A stretch of DNA of 64,000 nt from Nostoc parmelioides FACHB-3921 (GCF_014696625.1 NZ_JACJQL010000002.1:124001-188000); one strand, 5' to 3'; numbered from the stretch's first letter, positions 45,000 to 54,397 are shown. A program made the numbers and translations. The notes: generated by a model not told the origin, from the letters alone.

Positions 45000-46700
45000 T
45001 CAGAATGTGCAACTTAGGCGGTAATTGCTTTTAATCGCATTCCAGTTGCTAGCAATTGGCATTCGCCAACCAGTACCAAAGGCGCGGTCAGTGATTTTTA
45101 GTCCTGGGGGTGCTTGGCGGCGCTTAAATTCTGCCCGTGCGACCATCTGGATAACTCGGTCTACCACTACAGGGTCATGACCGGCGGCGACAATTTCCCC
45201 TACTGATTGATGGTTGTGAATTAGACGTTGTAATATATCGTCCAAAATTTCGTATGGGGGTAGGGAATCTTGGTCAACTTGACCGGGTTTGAGTTCGGCG
45301 CTTGGTGCTTTGGTGAGGATGTTTTCGGGGATGAGTGGGGATTGGCGAGAGTTAAGCCATTTGCACAGGGAGTAAACGCGGGTTTTGGGAACATCGGCAA
45401 TTACAGCCAAGCCACCGTTCATGTCGCCGTAGAGGGTGCAGTAACCGACTGCCATTTCCGACTTGTTACCGGTGGATAGTAATAGATAGCCAAATTTATT
45501 AGCGATCGCCATTAATAAGTTACCGCGAATCCGTGACTGAATGTTCTCCTCAGCCAAACCAAATTCTGTACCGGCAAATAACTCTACTAAACTGTGGTCA
45601 AAACTCTGCATTAAATCCCCTATGGGTAAGATTTGGGTCTTAATTCCCAAATTGTCGGCTAATGCTAAAGCGTCACTAATAGAATGTTCGGAACTGTAAG
45701 GAGATGGCATTAACACACCAAAGACATTTTCCTTACCTAAGGCCGCAGTGGCAATTGTCGCCACCAGTGCAGAATCAATCCCACCGCTTAAACCCAGCAC
45801 GACTTTAGAAAAACGGCACTTTTGAGCATAGTCTCGCACACCCAAAACTAAAGCGTGCCAAATTTCCTCATCTTCTGATTCATAAATAGGAGCAATAGAA
45901 CTTAGTTGTAAATCTCGTTGTGATTCGTCAAAATCTACTGTAATTAAATCAGATGCAAAACCCTTAGCCCGACACATCACTTCGCCTTGACGATTTAAGG
46001 CAAAACTCCGACCATCAAAAATTAAATCATCATTACCGCCGACTTGGTTAGCGTAAATTACTGGTTGTTGAAACCTCACTGCACTATGTCTAAGCATTGT
46101 TTCTCGGAAGCTTTGCTTACCTAAACTGTAGGGCGAAGCCGATAAATTGACAATTAAATCTACACCTAAAATTGCTAAGTCAGAAATGGGATTAGCTGTA
46201 TAACTGCGTTTGCCCCAAAACTCCTCATCATTCCATAAATCTTCGCAAATTGTCACACCGATATTAATATTATCTAAGGCAAAATAATTCGCTTGTTGTC
46301 CAGCTTCAAAATAACGATGCTCATCAAATACATCATAAGTAGGCAATAGTCGCTTATGAAACATTTGTTTGATTTTGCCATTTTCTAATAAAGCTGTGCT
46401 ATTAAATAAAGGTTTTCCCCCAGTAGTATGGGCTTGATGATTTGGTTCAACTGTCCCTACTAATACAGCCAAATTTGCAGGTAAATCCCTAGCTAGCTGC
46501 TGTAAAGTGACACTCATTGTCTCTACAAAACTAGGATTTAATAATAAATCTCTTGGGGGATAGCCACATAACGATAGTTCTGGAGTTAGCAGCAGTCTTG
46601 CACCTTTTTTTATTGCCTGTTGTGCCACATCCAGGATTTTTTGAGCATTACCATGTAAATCACCAATAATAGGATTAATTTGAGCGATCGCAATTTTCAT
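45000..46700 (-). CDS. nadE: Glutamine-dependent NAD+ synthetase
   Basis: Last step of NAD synthesis: amidates nicotinate adenine dinucleotide, with ammonia from glutamine. 566 residues. An N-terminal nitrilase domain (1-265) carries the Glu-Lys-Cys triad (LTPELSLCGYPP, KRLLPTYDVFDEHRYF, GVTICEDLWND). The C-terminal synthetase domain (280-566) has the P-loop GLSGGIDSALVATIA and STGNKSEMAVGYCTLYGD. Last gene of pncB-nadD-nrtR-nadE; 75 bases after the regulator gene. Confidence 0.97.
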   Translation of the reverse strand: MKIAIAQINPIIGDLHGNAQKILDVAQQAIKKGARLLLTPELSLCGYPPRDLLLNPSFVETMSVTLQQLARDLPANLAVLVGTVEPNHQAHTTGGKPLFNSTALLENGKIKQMFHKRLLPTYDVFDEHRYFEAGQQANYFALDNINIGVTICEDLWNDEEFWGKRSYTANPISDLAILGVDLIVNLSASPYSLGKQSFRETMLRHSAVRFQQPVIYANQVGGNDDLIFDGRSFALNRQGEVMCRAKGFASDLITVDFDESQRDLQLSSIAPIYESEDEEIWHALVLGVRDYAQKCRFSKVVLGLSGGIDSALVATIATAALGKENVFGVLMPSPYSSEHSISDALALADNLGIKTQILPIGDLMQSFDHSLVELFAGTEFGLAEENIQSRIRGNLLMAIANKFGYLLLSTGNKSEMAVGYCTLYGDMNGGLAVIADVPKTRVYSLCKWLNSRQSPLIPENILTKAPSAELKPGQVDQDSLPPYEILDDILQRLIHNHQSVGEIVAAGHDPVVVDRVIQMVARAEFKRRQAPPGLKITDRAFGTGWRMPIASNWNAIKSNYRLSCTF

Positions 46701-46775
46701 TGTTTTTAATTAATAGGTTTTTGGTAGAGACGCTGCACCGCAACGCCTGTACAACATTCCATCAATAATTACCAA

Positions 46776-47522
46776 TTAAATAAATACCAAAGGTTTGTCC
46801 TTGAAAGGTGCAAAGGCTTCAGCATCAAATTTGTATAAACTCGCGGGACGACCTGCGCCGCGTGATACTTTTACTCCAGTGTCAGATAAAAAGCCTAATT
46901 TGAGTAAACGGGCGCGAAAGTTGGAATAATCAGAGAAGTTTTCGCCTAAAACTGTTGTGTACAACTGATATAAATCATTCAAAGTAAACATTTCTGGTAA
47001 TACTTCAAATGCAACCGGACTGTACTCTAATTTATTACGTAAACGTCTATGCCCATAAGCCAAAATTTCATTATGGTCAAAAGATAATTTTGGTACTTGC
47101 TTGACTGGATACCAAGCAATACCAGTAACACCATCAGCAATTAATTCGGCTTCTTCAAATCTGACCAAGGCAAAGTAACTAACTGATAGGTAACGCACAC
47201 CATAACTGCCAGTTGCTTCCCTGGGGTCGCGTTCGGGGCCACCAAAGGTGTATAGCTGTTCCAAATAGAGATTTTTGACTCTAATTTTTTCTGCCATAAT
47301 GCGATAAGCAGCGTCTTCTAAAGACTCTCCTTCTCGCACTAAAGTACCAGGAAGACTCCAATAATTTAAAAATGGTTCTTGCTGTCGCATTACTAACAGA
47401 ACTAACAGCCGATTTTTTTCGGTATCTACAGAAAAAATCACATTATCAACACCAACCTTAAAATCGGCTAAAGGTTGTTGATTTAACGAAGTTGAAAACT
47501 TTTTTTGGTTGCGTCCGGGCAT
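46776..47522 (-). CDS. nrtR: NrtR-like NAD regulator (degenerate Nudix plus winged helix)
   Basis: Probable transcription regulator of NAD metabolism. 248 residues: Nudix fold (about 25-165) then winged helix (about 170-235; TLNDLYQLYTTVLGENFSDYSNFRARLLKLGFLS). The Nudix box is broken: after LPGTLVREGESLEDAAYR comes I-M-A-E-K instead of E-x-x-E-E, so hydrolase activity is likely lost. That is the known NrtR design, in which the Nudix domain senses ADP-ribose. It overlaps nadD by 40 bases within an NAD operon. A perfect palindrome upstream of pncB is its likely target. It could still be an active Nudix hydrolase, but this seems less likely. Confidence 0.82.
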   Translation of the reverse strand: MPGRNQKKFSTSLNQQPLADFKVGVDNVIFSVDTEKNRLLVLLVMRQQEPFLNYWSLPGTLVREGESLEDAAYRIMAEKIRVKNLYLEQLYTFGGPERDPREATGSYGVRYLSVSYFALVRFEEAELIADGVTGIAWYPVKQVPKLSFDHNEILAYGHRRLRNKLEYSPVAFEVLPEMFTLNDLYQLYTTVLGENFSDYSNFRARLLKLGFLSDTGVKVSRGAGRPASLYKFDAEAFAPFKDKPLVFI

Positions 47523-48085
47523 TTGTACAAATGCTGTTGATGAATGTATTCGACTATAGGAGGGGTGAGAGCTTCGGTTTCTCCACGTTCACGATATGCT
47601 GTTGAGGAAACATCCAGACCTGTAAAAGAGGCGATCGCAATTTTACCGCCCATTTGTTGCACAACTTCTAGACTAGTCCCATCTATTGCATATCCTGGTC
47701 GTGGCACAATCAACAGTTGCACCTGCTGTAATAATTCTTCAACTCGATACCAACGGGGTAACTGACTCAATAAATCTGAACCAATTATCAAAGTAAACTC
47801 TGTTTCTGTACCCCAACGTAATTTTGCTTTCTCCAATGTTTCCAGGGTTCTAAAGCTACTCAAATCCTGTTCTAAAGCTATATTCTGCCGAGGCGCTTCT
47901 ATATCCGCAATCAACAGCCGCAGCATTGCCGCCCGATGCTCTAATAGCGTTTGATGAGATTTAAACGGGTTATCCGCCGCCCAAACCGCCACCCAATCAT
48001 AACGCTCAGACAACCAGCGTAAAATAATCTGATGTCCGGCTGTCGGTGGGTCTGCACTAGTACCAAATAAAGCGATTTTTTTCAT
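47483..48085 (-). CDS. nadD: Nicotinate-nucleotide adenylyltransferase
   Basis: Joins nicotinate mononucleotide and ATP to give NaAD. 200 residues. GTSADPPTAGH at the N terminus is the nucleotidyltransferase (T/H)xGH motif; the first His is Thr here. VSSTAYRERGE is the ISSTxxR motif. IIGSDLLSQLPRWYRVEELLQ is typical of NadD. The ATG follows three STRR units that form the whole gap to pncB. Second gene of the NAD operon; its end overlaps nrtR by 40 bases. Confidence 0.92.
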   Translation of the reverse strand: MKKIALFGTSADPPTAGHQIILRWLSERYDWVAVWAADNPFKSHQTLLEHRAAMLRLLIADIEAPRQNIALEQDLSSFRTLETLEKAKLRWGTETEFTLIIGSDLLSQLPRWYRVEELLQQVQLLIVPRPGYAIDGTSLEVVQQMGGKIAIASFTGLDVSSTAYRERGETEALTPPIVEYIHQQHLYKCPDATKKSFQLR

Positions 48086-48112
48086 TGTCAGTTGTCAGTT
48101 GTCAGTTGAGAC
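48085..48112. repeat. Heptamer STRR (TTGTCAG), across the pncB stop
   Basis: Three perfect TTGTCAG units and one variant form the pncB-nadD spacer. The pncB stop (48102-48104) lies in the third unit. Confidence 0.88.
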
Positions 48113-49481
48113 GTTGCAATGTAACTTCTGTCAAATCTTGCAATGCGGTGGAAATTTCTATGGGTACGGGAACGGGATTATCTAAACGTCTTGTTTGTGC
48201 CGGTAAACTGGCAACAGAGGCTGCTGTGCGTTGGCGAATTGCGGACAGGGTTTCTGGCGGTTGTAGGCGTTGACCTTCTTTAACTACCAATTGCAACAAA
48301 GGTTTTTCTGTAATTAAGGGCGTATCTGTGATTAACCCCAATCTGTCTGCTTGAACCTGACCTCCCCCATAGGAACGAAAAATCTGCTTACGCCCTGGGT
48401 ATGTTGTTTTACCACTGGACTTTTTCATAACTGGGATGTCGTCAATTTCTACGAGTTTATAAACTCCATTCACGGGGGAACCTGTAACTAGCTTGGTTCC
48501 TAGCCCATAGCCGTCGATTTCTGCACCGGCTGCTTTAAGTTTGGCAATTTCCCATTCATCTAAGTCGCCACTGGCAAAAATCGATACTTCTGGCAGGAGC
48601 GATCGCACTTGCTTTGATAAGCTAACTAAGTCACCAGAATCTAGCCTGACACCAGATAATTCCATTTTTCCGGTATTCACTTTTTCTGCTAAGTGTTGGG
48701 CAGCCGCAACAGTATCATAAGTATCAATTAACAATGGCGCACCGGGAAAATAGCGATGAAACGCACTAAAGGCTTGTTCTTCACTGCCTTCCATCGCCGA
48801 CAACGCCATAACCAAGGCGTGAGCCATCGTACCACTTGGCTGTTGACCTAGTTGTAGCGCTGCTAACACATTGGAGGTGGCATCTAAACCACCCGCTAAA
48901 GCTGCCCGTGCTGCCCACAAAGAGGCTTGGGGGCTAAAAGCCCGTCTTGTACCAAATTCCAAAAGTGTTGCTTGCTCACCAGCTATATCACGGAGACGTG
49001 CTGCTCTTGTGGCTACTAAGGTTTGGTAATTGAGTGTATTTAATAAGTAAGTTTCTACTAACTGTGCTTGCCATAACGGTGCTTCTACCCGTAACAGTGG
49101 CTCGTTAGCAAATACGGCTGTCCCTTCTGGTACTGCCCACACATCCCCAGTGAACCGCCCTTCTGCTAAAAGTGACCAAAAGCCTTCTCCTGCATGAGCA
49201 AAAATTCCTGTGGCTTTTAATGCTGCTATCTGTTCCGAGCTAAAACGTAACTTTTCTAAATATTCCAGTGCTTGCGTCAGCCCCATCGCAATTAAATAGC
49301 CAAAACCCTCTGGCGATCGCCGCACAAATAACTCAAAGCTAGCCCGTCGTTGTTCTACGCCTTCACCTGTATAACAAGCAGCCATTGTCAGCTGATATAG
49401 GTCTGTAAGCAAGCTGTAATCAGCCGCAGAGATGTTTAGTTCTGGGGTTGGCTGAACATCCCAGATGGGGATAGTTGTCAT
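48102..49481 (-). CDS. pncB: Nicotinate phosphoribosyltransferase
   Basis: Salvages nicotinate to nicotinate mononucleotide with PRPP. 459 residues, near the usual length. DLYQLTMAACYTGEGVEQRRASFELFVR at the N terminus, LEFGTRRAFSPQASLWAARAAL, LIDTYDT and GVRLDSGDL are family motifs. First gene of pncB-nadD-nrtR-nadE, making a short route from nicotinate to NAD. A 21-bp palindrome 33-53 bases upstream is a candidate operator. Confidence 0.95.
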   Translation of the reverse strand: MTTIPIWDVQPTPELNISAADYSLLTDLYQLTMAACYTGEGVEQRRASFELFVRRSPEGFGYLIAMGLTQALEYLEKLRFSSEQIAALKATGIFAHAGEGFWSLLAEGRFTGDVWAVPEGTAVFANEPLLRVEAPLWQAQLVETYLLNTLNYQTLVATRAARLRDIAGEQATLLEFGTRRAFSPQASLWAARAALAGGLDATSNVLAALQLGQQPSGTMAHALVMALSAMEGSEEQAFSAFHRYFPGAPLLIDTYDTVAAAQHLAEKVNTGKMELSGVRLDSGDLVSLSKQVRSLLPEVSIFASGDLDEWEIAKLKAAGAEIDGYGLGTKLVTGSPVNGVYKLVEIDDIPVMKKSSGKTTYPGRKQIFRSYGGGQVQADRLGLITDTPLITEKPLLQLVVKEGQRLQPPETLSAIRQRTAASVASLPAQTRRLDNPVPVPIEISTALQDLTEVTLQRLN

Positions 49482-49513
49482 GCAAGCGCTTCCTTAAAAG
49501 AATGCTCTTTTTA

Positions 49514-49534
49514 TTATGGTAGAATTTACCATAA
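49514..49534 (-). promoter_or_regulatory. Candidate NrtR operator upstream of pncB
   Basis: TTATGGTA-GAATT-TACCATAA is a perfect palindrome with 8-bp arms and a 5-base centre, 33-53 bases upstream of the pncB start. Its position overlaps where the promoter should be. The operon encodes an NrtR-like regulator, so it is the natural candidate. I could not compare it with known cyanobacterial NrtR sites. Confidence 0.65.
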
Positions 49535-49948
49535 ATCTTGTCAACCCCTAAGCAGAAATTATTTACTCACAAGGACACACAAGCTTTTTAGCCTTTCATA
49601 AGGTTTAAAATATCCATTAATTAATATTTATTAATAGTTGATTTCGATAATATTCAGATAATGATAATGTCTGCATGATATCCACAGGAATTTTCAATGC
49701 TTTTGGCAGCAAGGAAGAGAAGGAGAATATCAGCGTGTTTCTCCTTGGTTTTTCACCTTTTCTCATAGAAATTTTTGGGTTAGAATCTTAGTGAAAACTG
49801 TCAACTCTCCCACAATTTAAAGTATTGCAAAGCTATCTGAAAAAGTATTGCTTTTATTCTCAATATGTTGAGAGTAAGACTCAGATCAATTTATTGGCAC
49901 TAGAGTAGATAAATCACCAGAAATTGACTCAAATAGGAGTCCAACTTT
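49535..49948. other. Interval between the pncB promoter and the 50-aa gene
   Basis: About 410 AT-rich bases. It should contain the promoter of the small gene at 49949. I see no second reading frame with a ribosome site and no NtcA-type site. Confidence 0.45.
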
Positions 49949-50101
49949 ATGGCTATTACCAAAATGATCGCTGGCGTAGTGCAGTATGTTTCTGAAGCCT
50001 TCTTGCGGATTTTTGGCCCTAATGACGATGCTTATCCAACTATAGGCGTACAACCATTTACAGGTGATCCTTATAAAAAGCGTACAGCAGAGATTTGGTA
50101 A
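49949..50101 (+). CDS. 50-residue protein, function unknown
   Basis: A short gene with strong signals: AGGAG ribosome site nine bases before ATG, 50 codons and a clean terminator downstream. The product starts MAITKMIAGVVQYVSEAFLR; the first 22 residues can form an amphipathic helix. A polar C-terminal half follows, with DDAYPTIGVQPFTGDPYKKR. It has one Trp at the very end and no Cys. The gene is monocistronic, between the NAD operon and a sensor kinase. I do not recognise the family; a membrane-surface or complex-bound small subunit is only a guess. Confidence 0.75.
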   Translation: MAITKMIAGVVQYVSEAFLRIFGPNDDAYPTIGVQPFTGDPYKKRTAEIW

Positions 50102-50208
50102 ATATAGCAGCAAACAGGCTGATGATTAATTTCTGTCCTTATCTCCCTGGATACTGCTGACTACAAACTCATCAATAAATGACAAATAAAATCTTGATTA
50201 GCAGAAAG

Positions 50209-50236
50209 GCATGGGATAATTATTCCATGCTTTTTT
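50209..50236 (+). terminator. Terminator of the 50-aa gene
   Basis: GCATGGGA-TAATTA-TTCCATGC (one G-T pair) followed by six T, 108 bases after the small gene's stop. Confidence 0.85.
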
Positions 50237-50291
50237 GTATAATGACTTAACGGTCGTTGAGCAACATTTTTTAATATTATTCAAAAGTTAT

Positions 50292-53186
50292 TTATTGTCG
50301 AATAGGAATTTCAATAATAAATTCTGTACCCTTTCCCAGGTGGGAATTGCATAGCAGTTTACCGCCATGCTTTTCGGTGATGATTTGGTAGCTGATAGAC
50401 ATTCCCATACCTGTTCCCTTACCCACAGGTTTGGTAGTAAAAAACGGATTAAATATCTGTTGTTGAGTTTTTTCAGACATACCCATACCGTTATCAGCGA
50501 TCGCCATCTTAATCCAATTAGAACCAATAACTGAAGTAGAAATCCGAATTGTGGGGATGTCATTAGTTTGTTCTCCCTTGTCCGTTACTTGAGCATTAAC
50601 TACTGACCACTGACCACTGATAACCGACTCCTCTAAAGCATCAATGGCGTTTGCCAGAATATTCATGAAAACTTGATTAAGTTGCCCTGCATAGCATTCT
50701 ACTGACGGTAAAGCCCCATATTCTTTAATCACTTGAATGGCTGGACGTTCTGGTTGCTCTTTGAGGCGATGTTGTAAGATCATTAAAGTACTGTCGATGC
50801 CTGCATGAATGTCCACAGCTTTAAATTCGGCCTCATCCATGCGAGAAAAAGTACGCAACGACAACACAATTTGGCGGATACGTTGAGTACCCACTTTCAT
50901 AGAGTTTAAAATTTTTGGCAAATCTTGTTGGATATATTCCAGGTCAATTTCCTCATGCAAAGTCTGCAATTCGGGGTCGTAATTAGTGTTTTTTTGTTGA
51001 TAAATTTCAATAATTCTGAGTAAGTCTTGAGTATGTTCCTCAAGATAATTAAGATTACCGTGGATAAAGTTAACAGGATTATTAATTTCGTGGGCGACAC
51101 CAGCAACCAACTGTCCTAAGCTAGACATTTTCTCTGCTTGAATCATCTGCGTCTGAGTGCGCTGGAGTTCTTGTACAGTTGCTGCTAAATCTTGCGCTTG
51201 CTGTCTGAGTCGGGCTTCAATTTGTTGGCGATCGCGTATATCACGGGCAATAGTGGATAAAAATTCTACTTCCCCTTGTTCATTTTTATGGGCAATAATC
51301 ACTTGAGAAACAGGGAATTCTTCTCCGTTGCGCGATCGCATTAAAGATTCTCCAGACCACATCCCCTGTTGCATCACCACAGGAATAATCTCAGTTTGAA
51401 ATTTCTCTAACATCGACAATCCTACAGCTTCGCTGATGGGAAATTGGTCAGTTGGGGAGATACCAAGCATCCTCTGTCCTGCTTTATTTAAGTAGCAATT
51501 CGTTCCATAAACATCAGCAATACCCACAATATCAGGAGTCGCTTCCAAGATAGCTAGTAATCTTTGTTGCTCTTGCTCTGCCTGTATACGCTCGCTAATA
51601 TCCCTCACTACCGAAATGGCGTGAGGCTTACCATCGTAGTCAAAAAGTTTTCCTGTGACTTCTATATCAAAGCTAGTACCATCTTTGCGGATACCTACAG
51701 CTTGGGTATGATATTTCTGTCCAGATTTAACTGTTTTGATAAAGTCTCCAAACTTCCCATAAGACTCGGCATGAATATAGTCTGTGGGGCTGAGATTGAA
51801 AAACTCAGTTTGAGAATAGCCGTGTATCTCACAAAAAGCAGGATTCACCGCAACTATCTTACTAGTATCCAAATCCATCACACTGATACCATCATTAACA
51901 GTCTCAAAAATGCCTCGATATTGGGCTTCTTGTTGACGTAGAATGACCTCAGTTTGTTTGCGATGGCTAATATCATTCAATGTACCCAGCATTCGATATG
52001 CCTGTCCTGCGTTATCGAATAAGAAGACTCCGGTATCTTCTACATGAATATATGTGCCGTCTTTTTTTTGTAGGCGATACTCAACTTGATAGCGGGTTTT
52101 TTGTAGCATTGCTTGCGTCAGCAAAGAAGTCGCTAGATCCCGATCTTCTGGATGAATCATTGATTCCCAAGTAGCAATATCAAAAGACTGCAATTCTTCA
52201 GAAGTTAAACCCATAACTTTTGTAGTTGTACCAGCCCAGCGAATTGTACCGGAAAGAACGTTATAGTCGTAGATAGCTTGGCCGGTTTGCTCACTAGCTA
52301 AACGAAATCTCTCCTCACTTTCGCGCAGTGCAGCTTCAAAATTGAGGCGATCGCTCACATCCTGTACAATTGAATAGATGCCCAAGGAATTACCCTCAGC
52401 ATCCACCAATGGAGTATTAATCCATTCACAGCTAATTAATCTACCATCTTTGGTAATGTTCTCATTCAGACTATAATGACCACCTTTTTGTTCAAGCAAA
52501 GACTTCATTGTTTGAATAACAGCATCTCTTTGGTTTACTGGTACAATTCCTAAGGCGTGTTGATGCAGCATTTCTGTGACTGAATAGCCAAATACTTTTT
52601 CCGCAGCCGGGTTCCATTCAACCACTTCAAAAGAAGAATTCCACTCAATAATTGCCAAGGGTGTTTGTTGGAGCAGGAATTTTATTTTTGTCTCGAATTG
52701 CTTCAACGCTTCTTCCGTAGTTTTGCGTTCAGTCACATCTCTAGCCATAGCAAAAATATAGTTATCGTGAGCAACCGAAGTCCACGATAGCCAGCAATAG
52801 GAACCATCTTTGCAGCGATAGCGATTTTCAAACCGAAAAACCCGAATTCCTTCGCTTAACTTAGACATTTCTCTCAAAGTAGCAGCTCTATCTTCTGGAT
52901 GTACTAGCTCCATGAAGGGTAAAGATAAAAGCTCCGCTTGAGAATAACCCAAAATATCTTCACCAGCCTGATTTATTCGTTGAAAATAGCCATTAAAGTC
53001 AGCAATACAGAGTATATCCACTGAAATATCAAAAAATAGCAACAAGTTTCTAGATTCACTCAGTTCCTGTTCCAATCGGGCAATAATTTCACTAGATTTT
53101 TGGTTGGTTGCAGCTAACTGTTGCTTTAATTCAGCGTTTTGTTGCTGGAGTAGATTTATTTGCTGCTTCAGTGTTTCAGTATACAT
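50292..53186 (-). CDS. Multi-PAS sensor histidine kinase
   Basis: 964 residues, no clear membrane helix. Order: coiled coil (1-45; QINLLQQQNAELKQQL), about five PAS/PAC units (48-160, 165-285, 290-410, 420-540, 545-665), a coiled coil, then the phospho-accepting His in LGQLVAGVAHEINNPVNF near 700. The ATPase domain (about 830-964) has NILANAIDAL, DNGMGM and GKGTGMGMSISYQI. No receiver domain and no response regulator gene beside it. The ATPase domain carries an STRR-coded insertion (VISGQWSVVN) after DALEE. Signal unknown. PAS units often bind heme, flavin or small ligands. Confidence 0.92.
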   Translation of the reverse strand: MYTETLKQQINLLQQQNAELKQQLAATNQKSSEIIARLEQELSESRNLLLFFDISVDILCIADFNGYFQRINQAGEDILGYSQAELLSLPFMELVHPEDRAATLREMSKLSEGIRVFRFENRYRCKDGSYCWLSWTSVAHDNYIFAMARDVTERKTTEEALKQFETKIKFLLQQTPLAIIEWNSSFEVVEWNPAAEKVFGYSVTEMLHQHALGIVPVNQRDAVIQTMKSLLEQKGGHYSLNENITKDGRLISCEWINTPLVDAEGNSLGIYSIVQDVSDRLNFEAALRESEERFRLASEQTGQAIYDYNVLSGTIRWAGTTTKVMGLTSEELQSFDIATWESMIHPEDRDLATSLLTQAMLQKTRYQVEYRLQKKDGTYIHVEDTGVFLFDNAGQAYRMLGTLNDISHRKQTEVILRQQEAQYRGIFETVNDGISVMDLDTSKIVAVNPAFCEIHGYSQTEFFNLSPTDYIHAESYGKFGDFIKTVKSGQKYHTQAVGIRKDGTSFDIEVTGKLFDYDGKPHAISVVRDISERIQAEQEQQRLLAILEATPDIVGIADVYGTNCYLNKAGQRMLGISPTDQFPISEAVGLSMLEKFQTEIIPVVMQQGMWSGESLMRSRNGEEFPVSQVIIAHKNEQGEVEFLSTIARDIRDRQQIEARLRQQAQDLAATVQELQRTQTQMIQAEKMSSLGQLVAGVAHEINNPVNFIHGNLNYLEEHTQDLLRIIEIYQQKNTNYDPELQTLHEEIDLEYIQQDLPKILNSMKVGTQRIRQIVLSLRTFSRMDEAEFKAVDIHAGIDSTLMILQHRLKEQPERPAIQVIKEYGALPSVECYAGQLNQVFMNILANAIDALEESVISGQWSVVNAQVTDKGEQTNDIPTIRISTSVIGSNWIKMAIADNGMGMSEKTQQQIFNPFFTTKPVGKGTGMGMSISYQIITEKHGGKLLCNSHLGKGTEFIIEIPIRQ
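50600..50627. repeat. Heptamer STRR inside the histidine kinase gene
   Basis: CTACTGA, CCACTGA, CCACTGA, TAACCGA: four 7-bp units within coding sequence. Total is 28 bases, so flanking bases keep the frame. Confidence 0.8.
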
Positions 53187-53545
53187 AAGCTATTTCATAA
53201 GTCGTCAGGTTTAATTTGGAGCTATGTAAGTAGAACAGGATAAATCATTAAAGTTTTGTAGTGAGAACTTTAGTATTCAAAAGAGTCGTCGAATACTAAC
53301 GGCAGAAGTCTATTAGCAGCCCTTGAACTGATAACTAGCAAATTATGCAAATTTAGTATTCCCATTTATATTGGGCGTTTATTACTTTTTCGATAAATTG
53401 ACGGTGATGAGAACGTCAAGCAGCAGATAGCAACTATAAAATCACACGGACTAATCAAGCAAACAGAGAAATAGATTTCTGGAACTACAAACACCATTGC
53501 TGTATCATCACTGGTTTGTAAATCAGTTTTGTGGGAAAGATCGTT
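53187..53545. other. Interval between kinase and beta-lactamase genes
   Basis: About 360 bases with divergent promoters for both genes. No repeat, no reading frame with a ribosome site, no operator I can name. Confidence 0.45.
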
Positions 53546-54397
53546 ATGTCTCAAAATCGACGAATGTCCCTAGCAATGATCGTCGCTATGACCACCCTTG
53601 TGTCATTTTTCTCAATTAGCAGTTTTCGAGATATGCCTGGACATTCCCAGGAAATTCAGACACCAGCAATTCCTGTGAGTGTTAACCTTGGACGTTCATT
53701 TAATCAACTAGGCATCGAAGGTTCTATTCTAATTTACGATCGCAACAACAAAAAATTTTACGAACACAATGCAGATCGCAACTCACAATCGTTCCTTCCC
53801 GCCTCGACTTTTAAAATTTTTAACTCTCTGGTAGCTTTAGAGACTGGGGTGATTTCCAATGACGTAGCTATTTTGACTTGGGACGGTATACAGCGCCAGT
53901 TCCCAACATGGAATCAAGACACCAATATACGCCAAGCATTCAAAAATTCGACAGTATGGTTCTACCAAGTACTGGCTCGAAAAATTGGTCATGAACGGAT
54001 GAAGAAATTTATCAAGCAAGTCGGCTATGGGAACCTGCAAATCGGCACACCTGAGCAAATTGACCGATTTTGGCTAGAAGGGCCTTTGCAAATTACACCC
54101 AAACAACAGATTGAGTTTCTACAACGTCTGCACCGCAAAGAGTTACCCTTTTCCCAACGTACTTTGGATTTAGTTCAAGACATCATGATTTACGAACGTA
54201 CCCCAAATTATGTATTGCGAGGAAAGACAGGCTGGGCAGCAAGTGTTACCCCGAATATTGGCTGGTTTGTGGGATACTTGGAACAAAACAATAATGTATA
54301 TTTCTTTGCCACCAATATTGATATACGCAATAATGATGACACTGCTGCCCGAATTGAAGTTACTCGGCGCAGTCTCCAAGCTTTAGGATTGCTATAA
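53546..54397 (+). CDS. Class D (OXA-type) beta-lactamase
   Basis: Secreted serine beta-lactamase fold of 283 residues. I choose ATG at 53546 over a GTG five codons earlier; a signal peptide follows (MSLAMIVAMTTLVSFFSISSF). Active-site motifs are complete: PASTFKIFNS (Ser and Lys of SxxK), NSTVWFYQ (SxV), VGYGNLQIG (YGN), FWLEGPL (Trp region) and LRGKTGWAA (KTG). All are those of class D enzymes. It may hydrolyse beta-lactams or work in cell-wall turnover. No mobile element flanks it, so it looks like a native chromosomal gene. Confidence 0.92.
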   Translation: MSQNRRMSLAMIVAMTTLVSFFSISSFRDMPGHSQEIQTPAIPVSVNLGRSFNQLGIEGSILIYDRNNKKFYEHNADRNSQSFLPASTFKIFNSLVALETGVISNDVAILTWDGIQRQFPTWNQDTNIRQAFKNSTVWFYQVLARKIGHERMKKFIKQVGYGNLQIGTPEQIDRFWLEGPLQITPKQQIEFLQRLHRKELPFSQRTLDLVQDIMIYERTPNYVLRGKTGWAASVTPNIGWFVGYLEQNNNVYFFATNIDIRNNDDTAARIEVTRRSLQALGLL

